Origin: Kangiellaceae bacterium
Lineage (GTDB): Bacteria > Pseudomonadota > Gammaproteobacteria > Enterobacterales > Kangiellaceae
Reading direction: 5' to 3'
Assembly: GCA_013373015.1 (NCBI GenBank)
Contig: JABXIQ010000019.1
Span: 1 to 44,784 of the forward strand
DNA length: 44,784 nt
Of the stretch, positions 6,838-15,813 are shown one piece after another. The notes under the pieces were generated by a model, which ran no database searches, had not been told where the DNA came from, and saw nothing but the letters and a program-made list of their open reading frames with translations. A program made the translations under genes and the position numbers. How positions within the stretch are numbered: position 1 is the first letter of the stretch; every line of letters starts with the position of its first letter.

Positions 6838-8604
6838 GTGAAGCGAACTAGGAATACAAGTTATAAAAATAAAGCCTCAAGTTTAATCGCTTGGGGCTTT
6901 GGTTTATTCTTGAGTTTTTCTGTCTACGCAGAAAAAACTTCAGTTGAAGAGCTTTTGATAGAAGCCGATGCAATAAAAAGTAGTGATTTCTTGCAGCTTG
7001 AGAAATTTCTAATTGAAATTGAGGCTCAAGAAGCAGATCTCTCTTCGGCACAGCAAGAGTTTTATAAATACTTACAAAGCTATTCGCTTGCTTATAAGGG
7101 GGATTATGAGCAAGCACTTAGGGGGTTTGAGTCTCTTGCAAAAATATCAGATCAAGTGGAATTATCATATCGAGCTAGAATATCACTTGCAAATATCTAT
7201 GCAATAACTCGGGATTATTCAAAAGGTTTCAAAAATTTGCATGAGCTGATTGCTAATAACCATAATATTAGTAATGACGAAATAAGGCAGCAAGGGTTAA
7301 TTATTGCTTCTCTCATCTATAATACCTATCAAAAATATGATCTCAGTAAGGAATATGCAGGCAAGTTATTACAAGAAAGCCCCACAGGGCGAAACTTGTG
7401 TTTTATAAAACAGCTGCAACTGGATTCAATGTTTCAATTAGATGAGTTGCAGTCTGTGGAACAAGAGCTCAATGAAGGTGTTTTATTGTGCGAAGATGCA
7501 AAAGAAAATATTGCTGCAGCTCTACTCAAAATCAATATAGCTCGTCATTATTTAAATAACTCTGATGCGATGAAAGCGCTCGAGTACTTAGAAGGCCACT
7601 CAAGTTCTATTCACGATACAAACTACCCTAGAGTAATAGCGGAGTACTATATTTTATTTGCAAGAGCAAAATGGCAACTCGGAGAGCAAGGTGATGCTAT
7701 TAACTTTGCAAGTAAAGTGTTAGATATCTCGGATAATGATCGATTTATAAAGCCGAGAGTTATGGCTTATGCCTTATTGCACGAGATAAAAAAGGCTAAT
7801 GGCGATTTTAAGATGGCGCTAGATTATTACGAAAAATATTCAGAAGCAGATAAAGCTCAAATAAACGAAATTCTTGCTCAGCAATTAGCCTACAACATTG
7901 TTGAGCAGCAAACGCAGGAAAAAGTACAAGAGATTAAGCTGCTAAATAAACAAAACGAAGTATTAACCCTGCAACAAAATCTTGCAAAGAAGGAAGCTGC
8001 TAATGATAAGCTTGCCATTGCATTATTAGTTTCTATTCTTGGCTTTATTGGTTTTTGGACTTATCGCATAAAACGTAATCAAATTAAATTGCGTAAGCAA
8101 GCTGAAGTAGATCAGCTAACAGGTGTTAGTACACGCCATCATTTTTACGAGTCTGCTAGAGCCTTGTTGCAGAGTTGCGAATCTTCCGATCAAGAGGTGT
8201 CATTTATTTTATTTGACATGGATAGCTTCAAGAAAATTAATGATCATTATGGACATTTAGTTGGCGATTACGTGCTGAAAGAGGCGTTATCGGCATCTAT
8301 GGTCTGTTGGCGTAAAAATGACTTGGCTGGACGATTGGGTGGTGAAGAGTTTGCTATTTTATTACCAGCTTGCGACTTGGATAAAGCGGCTCAAATTGCA
8401 GAGCATTGTCGTAGAAAAATTTCCGAAGTTGACACTAGCGAATCAGGCCATCAGTTTCCAATCTCAGCTAGTTTTGGTGTAACCAGTAGTAAATATTCAG
8501 GTTATGAGCTTAAAGAGCTCATTGCAGACTCTGATCGCATGATGTATGTCGCGAAAGATGAAGGGCGTGATAGAGTTAAAGTGATTAACAGCGGTATTTA
8601 CTAG
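6838..8604 (+). CDS. Membrane diguanylate cyclase with periplasmic TPR-like sensor
   Basis: The 588-residue protein has a signal peptide (MKRTRNTSYKN basic part, hydrophobic SLIAWGFGLFLSFSV, cut after VYA). A helical, TPR-like periplasmic region spans about residues 30-345. A coiled coil (about 350-392) and a transmembrane helix (IALLVSILGFIGFW) follow, then a cytoplasmic GGDEF domain. The active site is GGEEF near residue 502, and RKND just before it is an inhibitory I-site, so it should make c-di-GMP under product feedback. The GTG start at 6838 overlaps the stop codons after the precursor gene and has no ribosome site of its own, which suggests reinitiation after the precursor is translated. 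A terminator-like hairpin lies within the signal-peptide codons. Whether it belongs functionally to the borosin pathway is unknown. Confidence 0.9.
   Translation: MKRTRNTSYKNKASSLIAWGFGLFLSFSVYAEKTSVEELLIEADAIKSSDFLQLEKFLIEIEAQEADLSSAQQEFYKYLQSYSLAYKGDYEQALRGFESLAKISDQVELSYRARISLANIYAITRDYSKGFKNLHELIANNHNISNDEIRQQGLIIASLIYNTYQKYDLSKEYAGKLLQESPTGRNLCFIKQLQLDSMFQLDELQSVEQELNEGVLLCEDAKENIAAALLKINIARHYLNNSDAMKALEYLEGHSSSIHDTNYPRVIAEYYILFARAKWQLGEQGDAINFASKVLDISDNDRFIKPRVMAYALLHEIKKANGDFKMALDYYEKYSEADKAQINEILAQQLAYNIVEQQTQEKVQEIKLLNKQNEVLTLQQNLAKKEAANDKLAIALLVSILGFIGFWTYRIKRNQIKLRKQAEVDQLTGVSTRHHFYESARALLQSCESSDQEVSFILFDMDSFKKINDHYGHLVGDYVLKEALSASMVCWRKNDLAGRLGGEEFAILLPACDLDKAAQIAEHCRRKISEVDTSESGHQFPISASFGVTSSKYSGYELKELIADSDRMMYVAKDEGRDRVKVINSGIY
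6871..6900 (+). terminator. Terminator-like hairpin after the borosin precursor
   Basis: An 11-bp stem with one T-G wobble (6871-6881 with 6890-6900) and an 8-base loop lies 38 bases after the precursor stop, inside the first codons of the diguanylate cyclase gene. T-rich sequence follows but is interrupted (GG, then TTTATT, then a later TTTTT). It could be an attenuator that lets more precursor than cyclase RNA be made, or it could occur by chance within the signal-peptide codons. Confidence 0.45.
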
Positions 8605-8622
8605 CAATATTAACTAATATTG
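8605..8622. terminator. AT-rich hairpin between convergent genes
   Basis: A perfect 8-bp inverted repeat (CAATATTA, AC, TAATATTG) lies between the ends of the diguanylate cyclase gene and thpR. It is weak as a terminator because it is AT-only in the upper stem and lacks a clean T-run, but its place suits a shared end for both transcripts. Confidence 0.3.
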
Positions 8623-8627
8623 TTCAA

Positions 8628-9209
8628 TTAAGATTTTCCAAGAATTTTTTCTTTTAAGCTAGGCTGATAAATTGGCCATTCTTCAATAGTATGATAATAA
8701 ACTCCTTTGTCATTAAATAATGACTGCATCAAACTGAATGACCGAACTTCAGCGACAAATTTATAACGAGTGGATAAATCCGTGTTTGGGGTGCATTGCC
8801 GATATAGACTGACGTGCGGACGATAGTTATTTTTGTCTTTTTTAAAAGGAAATTTTTTTGTAGCTAAATTGTTTAATATTCTGTTCCGCAACTCTAATAA
8901 CTGAGCAGAACCTTCATTTGGTTCAATACAGCCAATTTGAGCTTTGGGATAATACGCAAGGCTAGATAGTTGGATTTGAAAGGGCTGAATTTGTGGAATA
9001 GTGATTGCGTCAATTAGCTCCTCAATTCGGTCTTGAGGTAAATAACCAAGAAACTTTAGTGTTATATGAAAATTATGAGGGCTAATAGGATGGCCCAAAA
9101 AATGATGTTGTCTTTGTATTTTTTCAAGGTAATCTTTGGTATTTTGAGCAAGATCTATTGCAAAGAACAGTCTTGCCATATTTTTGTCATTTTTTGCAAT
9201 ATTATTCAT
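8628..9209 (-). CDS. thpR: RNA 2',3'-cyclic phosphodiesterase (2'-5' RNA ligase family)
   Basis: The 193-residue protein belongs to the 2H phosphoesterase superfamily. Both catalytic HxT/S motifs are present: HITLKFLG near residue 48 and HVSLYR near residue 132, with the usual RLFFAID N-terminal strand. Members hydrolyse 2',3'-cyclic phosphates on RNA ends and can join tRNA halves in reverse. The frame starts at 9209, but MARLFFAID at 9179 matches the family start better. Neither has a clear ribosome site. It is divergent from mrcB. Confidence 0.87.
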   Translation of the reverse strand: MNNIAKNDKNMARLFFAIDLAQNTKDYLEKIQRQHHFLGHPISPHNFHITLKFLGYLPQDRIEELIDAITIPQIQPFQIQLSSLAYYPKAQIGCIEPNEGSAQLLELRNRILNNLATKKFPFKKDKNNYRPHVSLYRQCTPNTDLSTRYKFVAEVRSFSLMQSLFNDKGVYYHTIEEWPIYQPSLKEKILGKS

Positions 9210-9228
9210 ATCAACTGTAATGATTAGT

Positions 9229-9257
9229 TTGTTAGAATTATTATAACTATTTATAAC
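9229..9257 (+). promoter_or_regulatory. Probable sigma-70 promoter of mrcB
   Basis: TTGTTA at 9229-9234 and TATAAC at 9252-9257 are separated by exactly 17 bases in the short space between thpR and mrcB. The expected transcript would have a leader of about ten bases before the mrcB ATG, which itself lacks a ribosome binding site. Confidence 0.45.
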
Positions 9258-9273
9258 AGTATGACTAACCCTT

Positions 9274-11547
9274 ATGTCAGGTAAGAAGAAAACAGGCTCG
9301 CAGTCTCAACCTAAGCAAAGTTTGTGGCAGAGATTTAAATCAATCTTTTGGAAATTGGCATTGATTGGTACGGTCTTGCTGTTTGGCTTTGTCATTTACT
9401 GCGATTCATTAATCCAAAAGCAATTCAAAGAAAACCGTTGGCAGCTTCCTGCTAAGGTATATGCACAGCCGCTTGAAATCATCAGTGGAAAGCGTATTAC
9501 CCCAACTCGAATAAAACAAGAACTTGATTTGTTAGGTTATCGCAAGGTAATTAAGGCGACTCGCCCAGGTGACTATGAGCAGTATGGTGAATATTACTAT
9601 ATTTTTGTACGTGAATTTCAGTTCTGGGATGGAGTGCAGCGACAGCAAGAAATTGCCTTTAGTATTAAAGATGGCAAAGTAGAAGGTTTGAAAGACCATG
9701 TTAATGGACAGCTGCTCCAGATGGCACGCTTAGATCCAGTACTAGCGGGACAAATTTATCCTAATAAATTGGAAGATCGAATTTTAGTAAAGTTAGAGGA
9801 TATTCCTGATCATCTAAAGAAAGCATTACTCCTTACAGAAGATAATGATTTTTATGATCATAAAGGCGTTTCAGCAAAAGCGATAGCTCGGGCATTTTGG
9901 CATAATTTGACTAGTAAAGGTGGGATGCAAGGTGGCAGTACCATTACCCAACAATTAGTTAAAAACTATTTTTTGACCAACGAAAGAAGCTTGTGGCGCA
10001 AATTTAGAGAAGCCGTTATGGCTGTAATTTTGGAGATGCGCTATGAAAAAGATGAAATCTTACAAGCTTATTTCAATGAAGTTTTCTTTGGTCAAGATCG
10101 TAGCCGAGCTATTCATGGAGTAGGTTTAGCTAGCAGCTTCTTTTTTGATAAAAATGTGCAGGAGCTAACTCCAGCACAATCAGCTTTGCTAGTAGCTATT
10201 CTCAAAGGGCCTTCTTTATACGATCCGCGTCGCAATCCAGAAAATGCCCTTAAAAGACGAAACTTGGTGTTGCGCTTATTAAATGACGCTGGTGTGTTGA
10301 ATGAGCAAGAATATCAGGAGCAACGAGACACAACTTTATCGGTAGTCAGTAAACCAAAGTTGCGTTTATCAAAGGTTCCAGCTTTTATGGATTTAGTAAA
10401 GCGTCAATTGAAACAATCTTATTCGGATGAAGAGTTAAACTCAGTAGGTCTAAATATTTTCACAACCTTAGACCCTGTTATTCAGCGCTATGCTGAGCAA
10501 GCAGTTGAACGAGCGGTGACTAAAGTAGAAAAAAATCGAGGCATTGAAACTAATAGCTTACAGGCTGCTTCGATCATTACCGATAGTCAAAGTGGAAAAA
10601 TCTTAGCGGTAATTGGAGATAGAAAAGCAGGCTTTTCAGGTTTTAATCGAGCTCTTGATGCGAACCGTCAAATAGGCTCTGTTATTAAACCATTTGTGGT
10701 ATTAGCTGCTTTGGAAAAGAGCAATAAGTACACGTTAGCAACCAAAATAGACGACCAACCTCTTTCACTTAAACAAAGGGATGGCTCGACTTGGCAGCCT
10801 AGAAACTATGATAAAAAGTATCATGGCAATGTCCCTTTATTTGAAGTGTTAACAAAATCTTATAACATCGCTATGGCACGTTTAGGTCAGCAAATAGGTA
10901 TTGAGAATGTTGCTGAGTTTATTGAACAGGCTGGAGTGGACAAAGATGTTCCTGCGCTCGATGCTTTGCCATTAGGTGTACTAGAAATGTCGCCTTTAGA
11001 ACTAACCGAGCTTTATCAGTCGTTAGCAAGTAATGGTTATCGAATAAAACCATCTTCAATCATTGCAGTAACTAATAATCAAGGAGAATTGCTAGAGCGT
11101 TATCCTGTTGAGTCAAAAAGAATTGCATCAGAGTTGAATACTTATTTAGTTCAAGCAAATATGCAGATGGTTGTAGAGCGAGGAACGGGTAAATTTCTTC
11201 ATCAACGTAACCCTTTTACAAGTTTTGCTGGAAAAACTGGAACAACTAATGATCTAAAAGATTCATGGTTTGCAGGCTTCTCTGGTGAGCATTTAGCGAT
11301 AGTGTGGGTAGGACGAGACGATAATCAAGATGCCAATATTTCTGGCTCAACAGCTGCTTTACCCGTTTTTAGCGAAATTTTTGATGGTATTAATACCGAG
11401 TCTTTACGTTTAGGCTATGATCCAGAAATTGAATGGAAGTTAATTGATGTGAGCAGTGGTTTGCTTGCTAGCGATGGTTGCAAAAATGTTTCAAGCGTGC
11501 CCTTTGTTAGAGGTTCTGCACCAAAGCAATACGCCAATTGTTTATAG
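9274..11547 (+). CDS. mrcB: Penicillin-binding protein 1b, bifunctional peptidoglycan synthase
   Basis: The 757-residue class A PBP polymerises lipid II and crosslinks the stem peptides. After a cytoplasmic basic tail comes one membrane helix (about residues 27-46). A UB2H-like region with RPGDYEQYGEYYYIFVREF follows (about 60-150). The GT51 glycosyltransferase has its catalytic Glu in TEDNDFYDHKG near residue 190 and the GGSTITQQLVKN block. The transpeptidase carries SVIK (Ser nucleophile near 469), SYN and KTGTT (near 653). The UB2H region marks it as PBP1b rather than PBP1a; in E. coli that region binds LpoB, but no lpoB gene is seen here. Confidence 0.95.
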   Translation: MSGKKKTGSQSQPKQSLWQRFKSIFWKLALIGTVLLFGFVIYCDSLIQKQFKENRWQLPAKVYAQPLEIISGKRITPTRIKQELDLLGYRKVIKATRPGDYEQYGEYYYIFVREFQFWDGVQRQQEIAFSIKDGKVEGLKDHVNGQLLQMARLDPVLAGQIYPNKLEDRILVKLEDIPDHLKKALLLTEDNDFYDHKGVSAKAIARAFWHNLTSKGGMQGGSTITQQLVKNYFLTNERSLWRKFREAVMAVILEMRYEKDEILQAYFNEVFFGQDRSRAIHGVGLASSFFFDKNVQELTPAQSALLVAILKGPSLYDPRRNPENALKRRNLVLRLLNDAGVLNEQEYQEQRDTTLSVVSKPKLRLSKVPAFMDLVKRQLKQSYSDEELNSVGLNIFTTLDPVIQRYAEQAVERAVTKVEKNRGIETNSLQAASIITDSQSGKILAVIGDRKAGFSGFNRALDANRQIGSVIKPFVVLAALEKSNKYTLATKIDDQPLSLKQRDGSTWQPRNYDKKYHGNVPLFEVLTKSYNIAMARLGQQIGIENVAEFIEQAGVDKDVPALDALPLGVLEMSPLELTELYQSLASNGYRIKPSSIIAVTNNQGELLERYPVESKRIASELNTYLVQANMQMVVERGTGKFLHQRNPFTSFAGKTGTTNDLKDSWFAGFSGEHLAIVWVGRDDNQDANISGSTAALPVFSEIFDGINTESLRLGYDPEIEWKLIDVSSGLLASDGCKNVSSVPFVRGSAPKQYANCL

Positions 11548-11554
11548 GTTTACT

Positions 11555-11995
11555 ATGTTTGAATTACACCCTGTTTTAGAAAAAGATACTATTCATATTG
11601 GTGATTTTGAATTGTCACAATTGCTATGGATGAATGATTCCCAATATCCTTGGGCAATATTAGTACCCAAAATTAATGGTATAAGAGAAGTTTTTGAACT
11701 TGATTCCAAGCAGCAGCAACAATTGATGTTGGAATCTAATGCTTTACTCCAAGCTATGAACATAGTCTTTAGTGCAGATAAAATGAACCTGGCTGCGTTA
11801 GGTAATATGGTGCCTCAGCTACATATTCATCACATTGCTAGATTTCAAGATGATGTAGCATGGCCGAATCCAGTGTGGGGCGTAAGCCCTGCTATTGCTT
11901 ATACCGCAGAGCAGTTAGCGATGGCAATTCAACCTTTATTGAAAGAGCTAACAGAAAAGTGTGACTTTAAAGAAGCCGCTATTAAAAGTTTTTGA
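11555..11995 (+). CDS. HIT family protein
   Basis: The product of about 146 residues belongs to the histidine triad superfamily of nucleotide hydrolases or transferases. The motif is seen as VPQLHIHHIARF near residue 90, preceded by AALGN and followed by the gammaproteobacterial AWPNPVWG tail. This subgroup keeps the first two His of the triad. The true start is taken as the ATG at 11555, seven bases after the mrcB stop. An ORF that begins earlier overlaps mrcB and adds 33 residues with no likeness to the family. The substrate is unknown. It is probably cotranscribed with mrcB. Confidence 0.85.
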   Translation: MFELHPVLEKDTIHIGDFELSQLLWMNDSQYPWAILVPKINGIREVFELDSKQQQQLMLESNALLQAMNIVFSADKMNLAALGNMVPQLHIHHIARFQDDVAWPNPVWGVSPAIAYTAEQLAMAIQPLLKELTEKCDFKEAAIKSF

Positions 11996-12003
11996 TAGCG
12001 GCT
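11974..12003. terminator. Hairpin at the convergent end of the HIT gene and the kynurenine operon
   Basis: A perfect 9-bp stem (AGCCGCTAT with ATAGCGGCT) and a 12-base loop overlap the HIT stop codon. On the minus strand it is followed by TTCTTTAAAG and on the plus strand by AAATTATT, so neither side has a strong T-run. It probably ends transcription in one or both directions. Confidence 0.4.
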
Positions 12004-12021
12004 AAATTATTGAACATTATT

Positions 12022-13119
12022 TTATGGGCGAGAAAAATCAAATTGCGAATTTTCAAGCCATTTGATTTGAGTATCTTGTGGTAAGTCAGAAATAACCTTA
12101 GCAATTGCTAGAGCAAGGTTAGTCATATTTTCTACATCAATAACTGTCATATCATCATTTGCTTGATGGTAATGATTTTGGCCATTCCACACAGATATGG
12201 CATGAACAGGTATGCCTTTCATTGCGACTTTTTGTTTTTCACGAAAGACTTTTACCATCTTTTCACGGGTCATATCCATGAGTGCAAATGGCGCATTATC
12301 AGATCGCATAAAAAGCCCTTGTTCTGCAAATGGGTCTTTGCCAAGCGTCCAGCCATGCTGAGCTAATTGTTGTTGCATAGTGGGAAACAAGCTTGAGTAA
12401 TCTGAGCCAGTCATCCATGCTGTATTCTTTTCGCCTTTGGTGCCTACTAATTCAAACATAAAGCCAGATTCGATTTGATTAAGAGGTAGCGTAGGATTTT
12501 CAACGAAGTGCTTAGAACCTAATAAACCCAGTTCTTCAGCATCCCAAGCCGCAATCATCACGTTAAACGGTAAGGACTGAAGTTTAGCCAACTGCTTGGC
12601 GATTAACAGGCTGGTAACAACACCGCTGGCATCATCATCTGCCCCGTTAAAAATTTGGTCACCTTCAAGGCTCGGATTGGTACCAACGTGATCATAATGA
12701 GCACCAATGATAATAAAACGATCACTATCGCAGTGGCATGGTAGATAGCCGAGAATATTTGCAGCAGGAAGTTCGCCGTCCTTAGTTTGTGCAAGAAAAT
12801 CTTGTTTGTAATCTGCTTGATCTGGTAGCGGCTGAATACCTATTTCTTGGTATTGTTGAATCAGCCATTGCTGAGCTTCAAGCATTTGAGGCGAGCCTGT
12901 TTTACGACCTTGCATTTCATCACTGGTAAGATAATTCATCCACTCATCAGCTAATTCATAATTGCTTTTAGCTGGATTGATACTTTGTTGAGAAGCTTTA
13001 GTAGGCTCAGACGATTTCGATTGATCATTATTAACAACGTCAGTCGTTTCTGATTTGATATTACTACATGCTGTTAAAACAATCGCGAAAGCTGTTGAAG
13101 CGATTAGAGTTTTCATCAT
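12022..13119 (-). CDS. M28 family zinc peptidase, lipoprotein
   Basis: The 365-residue product has a lipoprotein signal peptide (hydrophobic SFAIVL-like segment, lipobox LTAC, Cys18), so it is tethered in the envelope. The M28 aminopeptidase metal ligands are visible: GAHYDHVG, GADDDASG, DAEELGLLGS and a late His in NHYHQANDD. It is likely to act as a cocatalytic two-zinc aminopeptidase on exported or external peptides. Its ATG overlaps the kmo stop codon (ATGA at 13116-13119), so it is translationally coupled to the kynurenine operon as its last gene. That link is odd but could reflect release of tryptophan from peptides; this is inference. Confidence 0.88.
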   Translation of the reverse strand: MMKTLIASTAFAIVLTACSNIKSETTDVVNNDQSKSSEPTKASQQSINPAKSNYELADEWMNYLTSDEMQGRKTGSPQMLEAQQWLIQQYQEIGIQPLPDQADYKQDFLAQTKDGELPAANILGYLPCHCDSDRFIIIGAHYDHVGTNPSLEGDQIFNGADDDASGVVTSLLIAKQLAKLQSLPFNVMIAAWDAEELGLLGSKHFVENPTLPLNQIESGFMFELVGTKGEKNTAWMTGSDYSSLFPTMQQQLAQHGWTLGKDPFAEQGLFMRSDNAPFALMDMTREKMVKVFREKQKVAMKGIPVHAISVWNGQNHYHQANDDMTVIDVENMTNLALAIAKVISDLPQDTQIKWLENSQFDFSRP

Positions 13120-14507
13120 TGCAAATACTCTCTTGAAAGGGTTGAAAGCTGTTGTTCAACCAAATTATTGGCCAATTGCCAGTCTAATTGCTCAGTGCTT
13201 TCAATTCCATCGCTTAATTGTTGCAAAATATTAGCTTGGAGCAAACCACGACTTTTGGCCTCTGCGTAAGGAATATGATGGAACATAACCATTGAATAAC
13301 GCGGGATAAATTGTAGTGGGAATTTTTTCTCCAGCTCAAACGAAATGGCTTTTTTGAGATGGAACTTAGGATCTCTTACCGAGTCACGCATTTCAATATA
13401 GTTTTCTAAAGCCATATCTGCAATAGCATTAGCATTATCCCTACGCGCTTCGGTAAAGGCTGGCATAACTTGCTGCCAATCATCATCAAACTTATTTAAT
13501 AAAGCATTCAATTCAGCACAATCTTCAAAGCCGCAGTTCATACCTTGTCCATGAAATGGAACGACCGCATGAGCGGCATCACCAAACAGTAATGTATCTT
13601 TATAGTGCCACTGCTTGCTACGAACCGTACCTAAAATTCCAGTTGGGTTGTCGAAAAACATTTGGCTCAAGTTTGGGATCAGTTGATAAGCATCATTAAA
13701 CTGAGTTTGGAAAAAATTATTGACGGATTCGTGAGTTGTTAACTGTTCAAAACTAATTTCATTGTGCTTTGAGTTATCTTTTGGCATAAATAAGGTGACG
13801 GTAAAGTCGCCTTCTAAGTTAGGTAGAGCAATCAACATATAACCGCCGCGTGGCCAGATATGTAGAGCTTCTTTCTCGATCAGATAGTTGCCATTCTCTC
13901 CAGCAGGGATTGTTAACTCTTTATAATGGTGCTCAAGCAACTCAGCGCTGAAGTCTCCCATATCGCGATCTTCTCGAATACGGCGGACCTTTGAACCAGC
14001 TCCATCAGTTGCGAGTAGGATATCAAAGTTATGCTGCTCGGTAGTGTCATTGATCCAGTTATTAACCGTTAATTGATTTTCATCAAAATCGACATCTATA
14101 AGTTTATGCTTAAAGTGAAAAGTTACATTCCCTGTAGCTTCGGCTTCATCACGTAGCAAGCTAACCAATCCAGAACGCGATACTGAATAAATAACTTCTT
14201 CTGGTTTTTGTCCATACGATTGAAATTGAAGCTTGCCATCAATGTCATGCAGCATACGTCCCTTCATTGGAATGAGTAAATTTTTGACTTTATCCATGAT
14301 GCCAACCTGCTGCAATGGGCGAATACCACGGTTAGCAAGTGCTAAATTAATAGAACGTCCGGCAGGAATCGACTCTTTGCGGATATCTGGGAGTTTCTCA
14401 TAAACAGTAACCTTGTAACCGCGTTGGCCAAGATAGATACTCATCAGTGAGCCAACTAAACCTGCACCAATAATGGTAATATGCTTATCCAGCTTGCTTG
14501 TTAACAT
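13116..14507 (-). CDS. kmo: Kynurenine 3-monooxygenase
   Basis: This FAD- and NADPH-dependent monooxygenase converts L-kynurenine to 3-hydroxykynurenine. The 463-residue chain shows the N-terminal Rossmann FAD motif GAGLVGSLMSIYLGQRGYKV. The GRSINLALANRGIRPLQQVG block is typical of KMO, as are the second FAD motif LFGDAAHAVVPFHGQGMN and the C-terminal membrane-associating helix region. It overlaps the kynU stop by one base (TAATG), and its own stop overlaps the M28 peptidase start. With kynureninase next to it, the operon can make 3-hydroxyanthranilate from kynurenine. Confidence 0.95.
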   Translation of the reverse strand: MLTSKLDKHITIIGAGLVGSLMSIYLGQRGYKVTVYEKLPDIRKESIPAGRSINLALANRGIRPLQQVGIMDKVKNLLIPMKGRMLHDIDGKLQFQSYGQKPEEVIYSVSRSGLVSLLRDEAEATGNVTFHFKHKLIDVDFDENQLTVNNWINDTTEQHNFDILLATDGAGSKVRRIREDRDMGDFSAELLEHHYKELTIPAGENGNYLIEKEALHIWPRGGYMLIALPNLEGDFTVTLFMPKDNSKHNEISFEQLTTHESVNNFFQTQFNDAYQLIPNLSQMFFDNPTGILGTVRSKQWHYKDTLLFGDAAHAVVPFHGQGMNCGFEDCAELNALLNKFDDDWQQVMPAFTEARRDNANAIADMALENYIEMRDSVRDPKFHLKKAISFELEKKFPLQFIPRYSMVMFHHIPYAEAKSRGLLQANILQQLSDGIESTEQLDWQLANNLVEQQLSTLSREYLQ

Positions 14508-15805
14508 TATGAAATCTCCAAGCTATTTTTTAAAATCGTGACAAATTTGAACGCGTCTTGAAAAGAATTATATAAGGGTACTGGAGCCACTCTAATGACA
14601 TTAGGGTAACGGAAGTCACAAGTAACGCCTGCCGCTTCAATGCGATCAAACACTGTTTTACCATCAAGGTCATGTAAGTTAACGGTTAGTGATAACTGAC
14701 AACCTGAAGCATTGATGTCATTAGGAGTGATAATACTAATTTCATCACCAAGCTCTTGTTCAAGTAAACTGCGCAAATAGCTTGTGAGCTTGATTGCTTT
14801 TTCGCGTAGCGGATTAATCCCACCAGCCTGTTTAAAGGTATCCAAAGAAGCCCGAATTGCCGCTAGGGACAATATCGGTGGGTTCGACAGTTGCCATGAT
14901 TCAGCCGATTCGATAGGTATAAAGTTATTTTCCATGCGGAAACGCGACTCTTTATCGTGTCCCCACCAGCCAGCAAAACGCGGTAATTCATTATTCAAAA
15001 ACAATTCGGAGCTGTGGTGCTTTTCATGTACAAAACATCCAGCAACGGAACCAGGGCCTGAGTTGAGATATTTGTATGTGCACCAGGCGGCAAAATCAAC
15101 ATTCCATTCGTGAAGTTGCATAGGAATATTGCCAGTTGCATGGGCTAGATCAAAGCCAACGTTGCAGCCTTTGCGATGTCCTGCTTCAGTAATGGTTTTC
15201 ATATCCAATACTTGGCCCGTGTAATATTGAACACCTGGCAGCATAATTAATGCAATTTCATTGCCTTGGCTCTCAATGATCTCAAGAATATCTTCAGTGC
15301 GAAGTATCGTTTCGCCATCACGAGGTTTGGCAAGTAGCATGCAGTCTTCTGGATCAAAACCATGAAAGCGAATTTGTGATTCGACGGCATAGTGATCAGA
15401 TGGAAAAGCATGATCTTCAATTAATATTTTGTTGCGGGTTGCTGTGGGTCGATAAAAGCTTACCATCATAAAGTGCAGGTTCGCTGTTAACGAATTCATG
15501 CAAACTACTTCAGATGTTTTAGCGCCAACTAGTTTGGCGGATTCTTCAGTTAAAAACTCGTGATAGGGCATCCAAGGGAAATCTCCTGAGAAATGTCCCT
15601 TTACACCGAGCTTTTGCCATTGTGACAGCTCATAGTTTAAATAGTCGCTGGTTCTTTTGGGTTGTAGTCCTAAAGAGTTTCCGCAAAAATAAATTTCATC
15701 TTCTCCATTATCTTGCTTTGGGATATGAAATTGTTGACGCATGTGCGCTAACGGATCTTTCTGATCTAGTTGGCGTGCGTATTCAAGTGAAAAAATAGTG
15801 TTCAT
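14507..15805 (-). CDS. kynU: Kynureninase
   Basis: This PLP enzyme cleaves kynurenine or 3-hydroxykynurenine to (3-hydroxy)anthranilate and alanine. The 432-residue protein has the family features YFCGNSLGLQPK, FPSDHYAVESQI, the PLP Asp in VGFDLAHATGN and the Schiff-base Lys in CTYKYLNSGPGS. Because kmo and 3-hydroxyanthranilate dioxygenase are in the same run, the main substrate is probably 3-hydroxykynurenine. The gap to the upstream cyclase-family gene is only eight bases. Confidence 0.95.
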   Translation of the reverse strand: MNTIFSLEYARQLDQKDPLAHMRQQFHIPKQDNGEDEIYFCGNSLGLQPKRTSDYLNYELSQWQKLGVKGHFSGDFPWMPYHEFLTEESAKLVGAKTSEVVCMNSLTANLHFMMVSFYRPTATRNKILIEDHAFPSDHYAVESQIRFHGFDPEDCMLLAKPRDGETILRTEDILEIIESQGNEIALIMLPGVQYYTGQVLDMKTITEAGHRKGCNVGFDLAHATGNIPMQLHEWNVDFAAWCTYKYLNSGPGSVAGCFVHEKHHSSELFLNNELPRFAGWWGHDKESRFRMENNFIPIESAESWQLSNPPILSLAAIRASLDTFKQAGGINPLREKAIKLTSYLRSLLEQELGDEISIITPNDINASGCQLSLTVNLHDLDGKTVFDRIEAAGVTCDFRYPNVIRVAPVPLYNSFQDAFKFVTILKNSLEIS

Positions 15806-15813
15806 ATAAATCT

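Noticed and set aside
14784-15113. 109-codon plus-strand frame within kynU
   Set aside because: It is an antisense shadow of a clear PLP enzyme gene with no motif.
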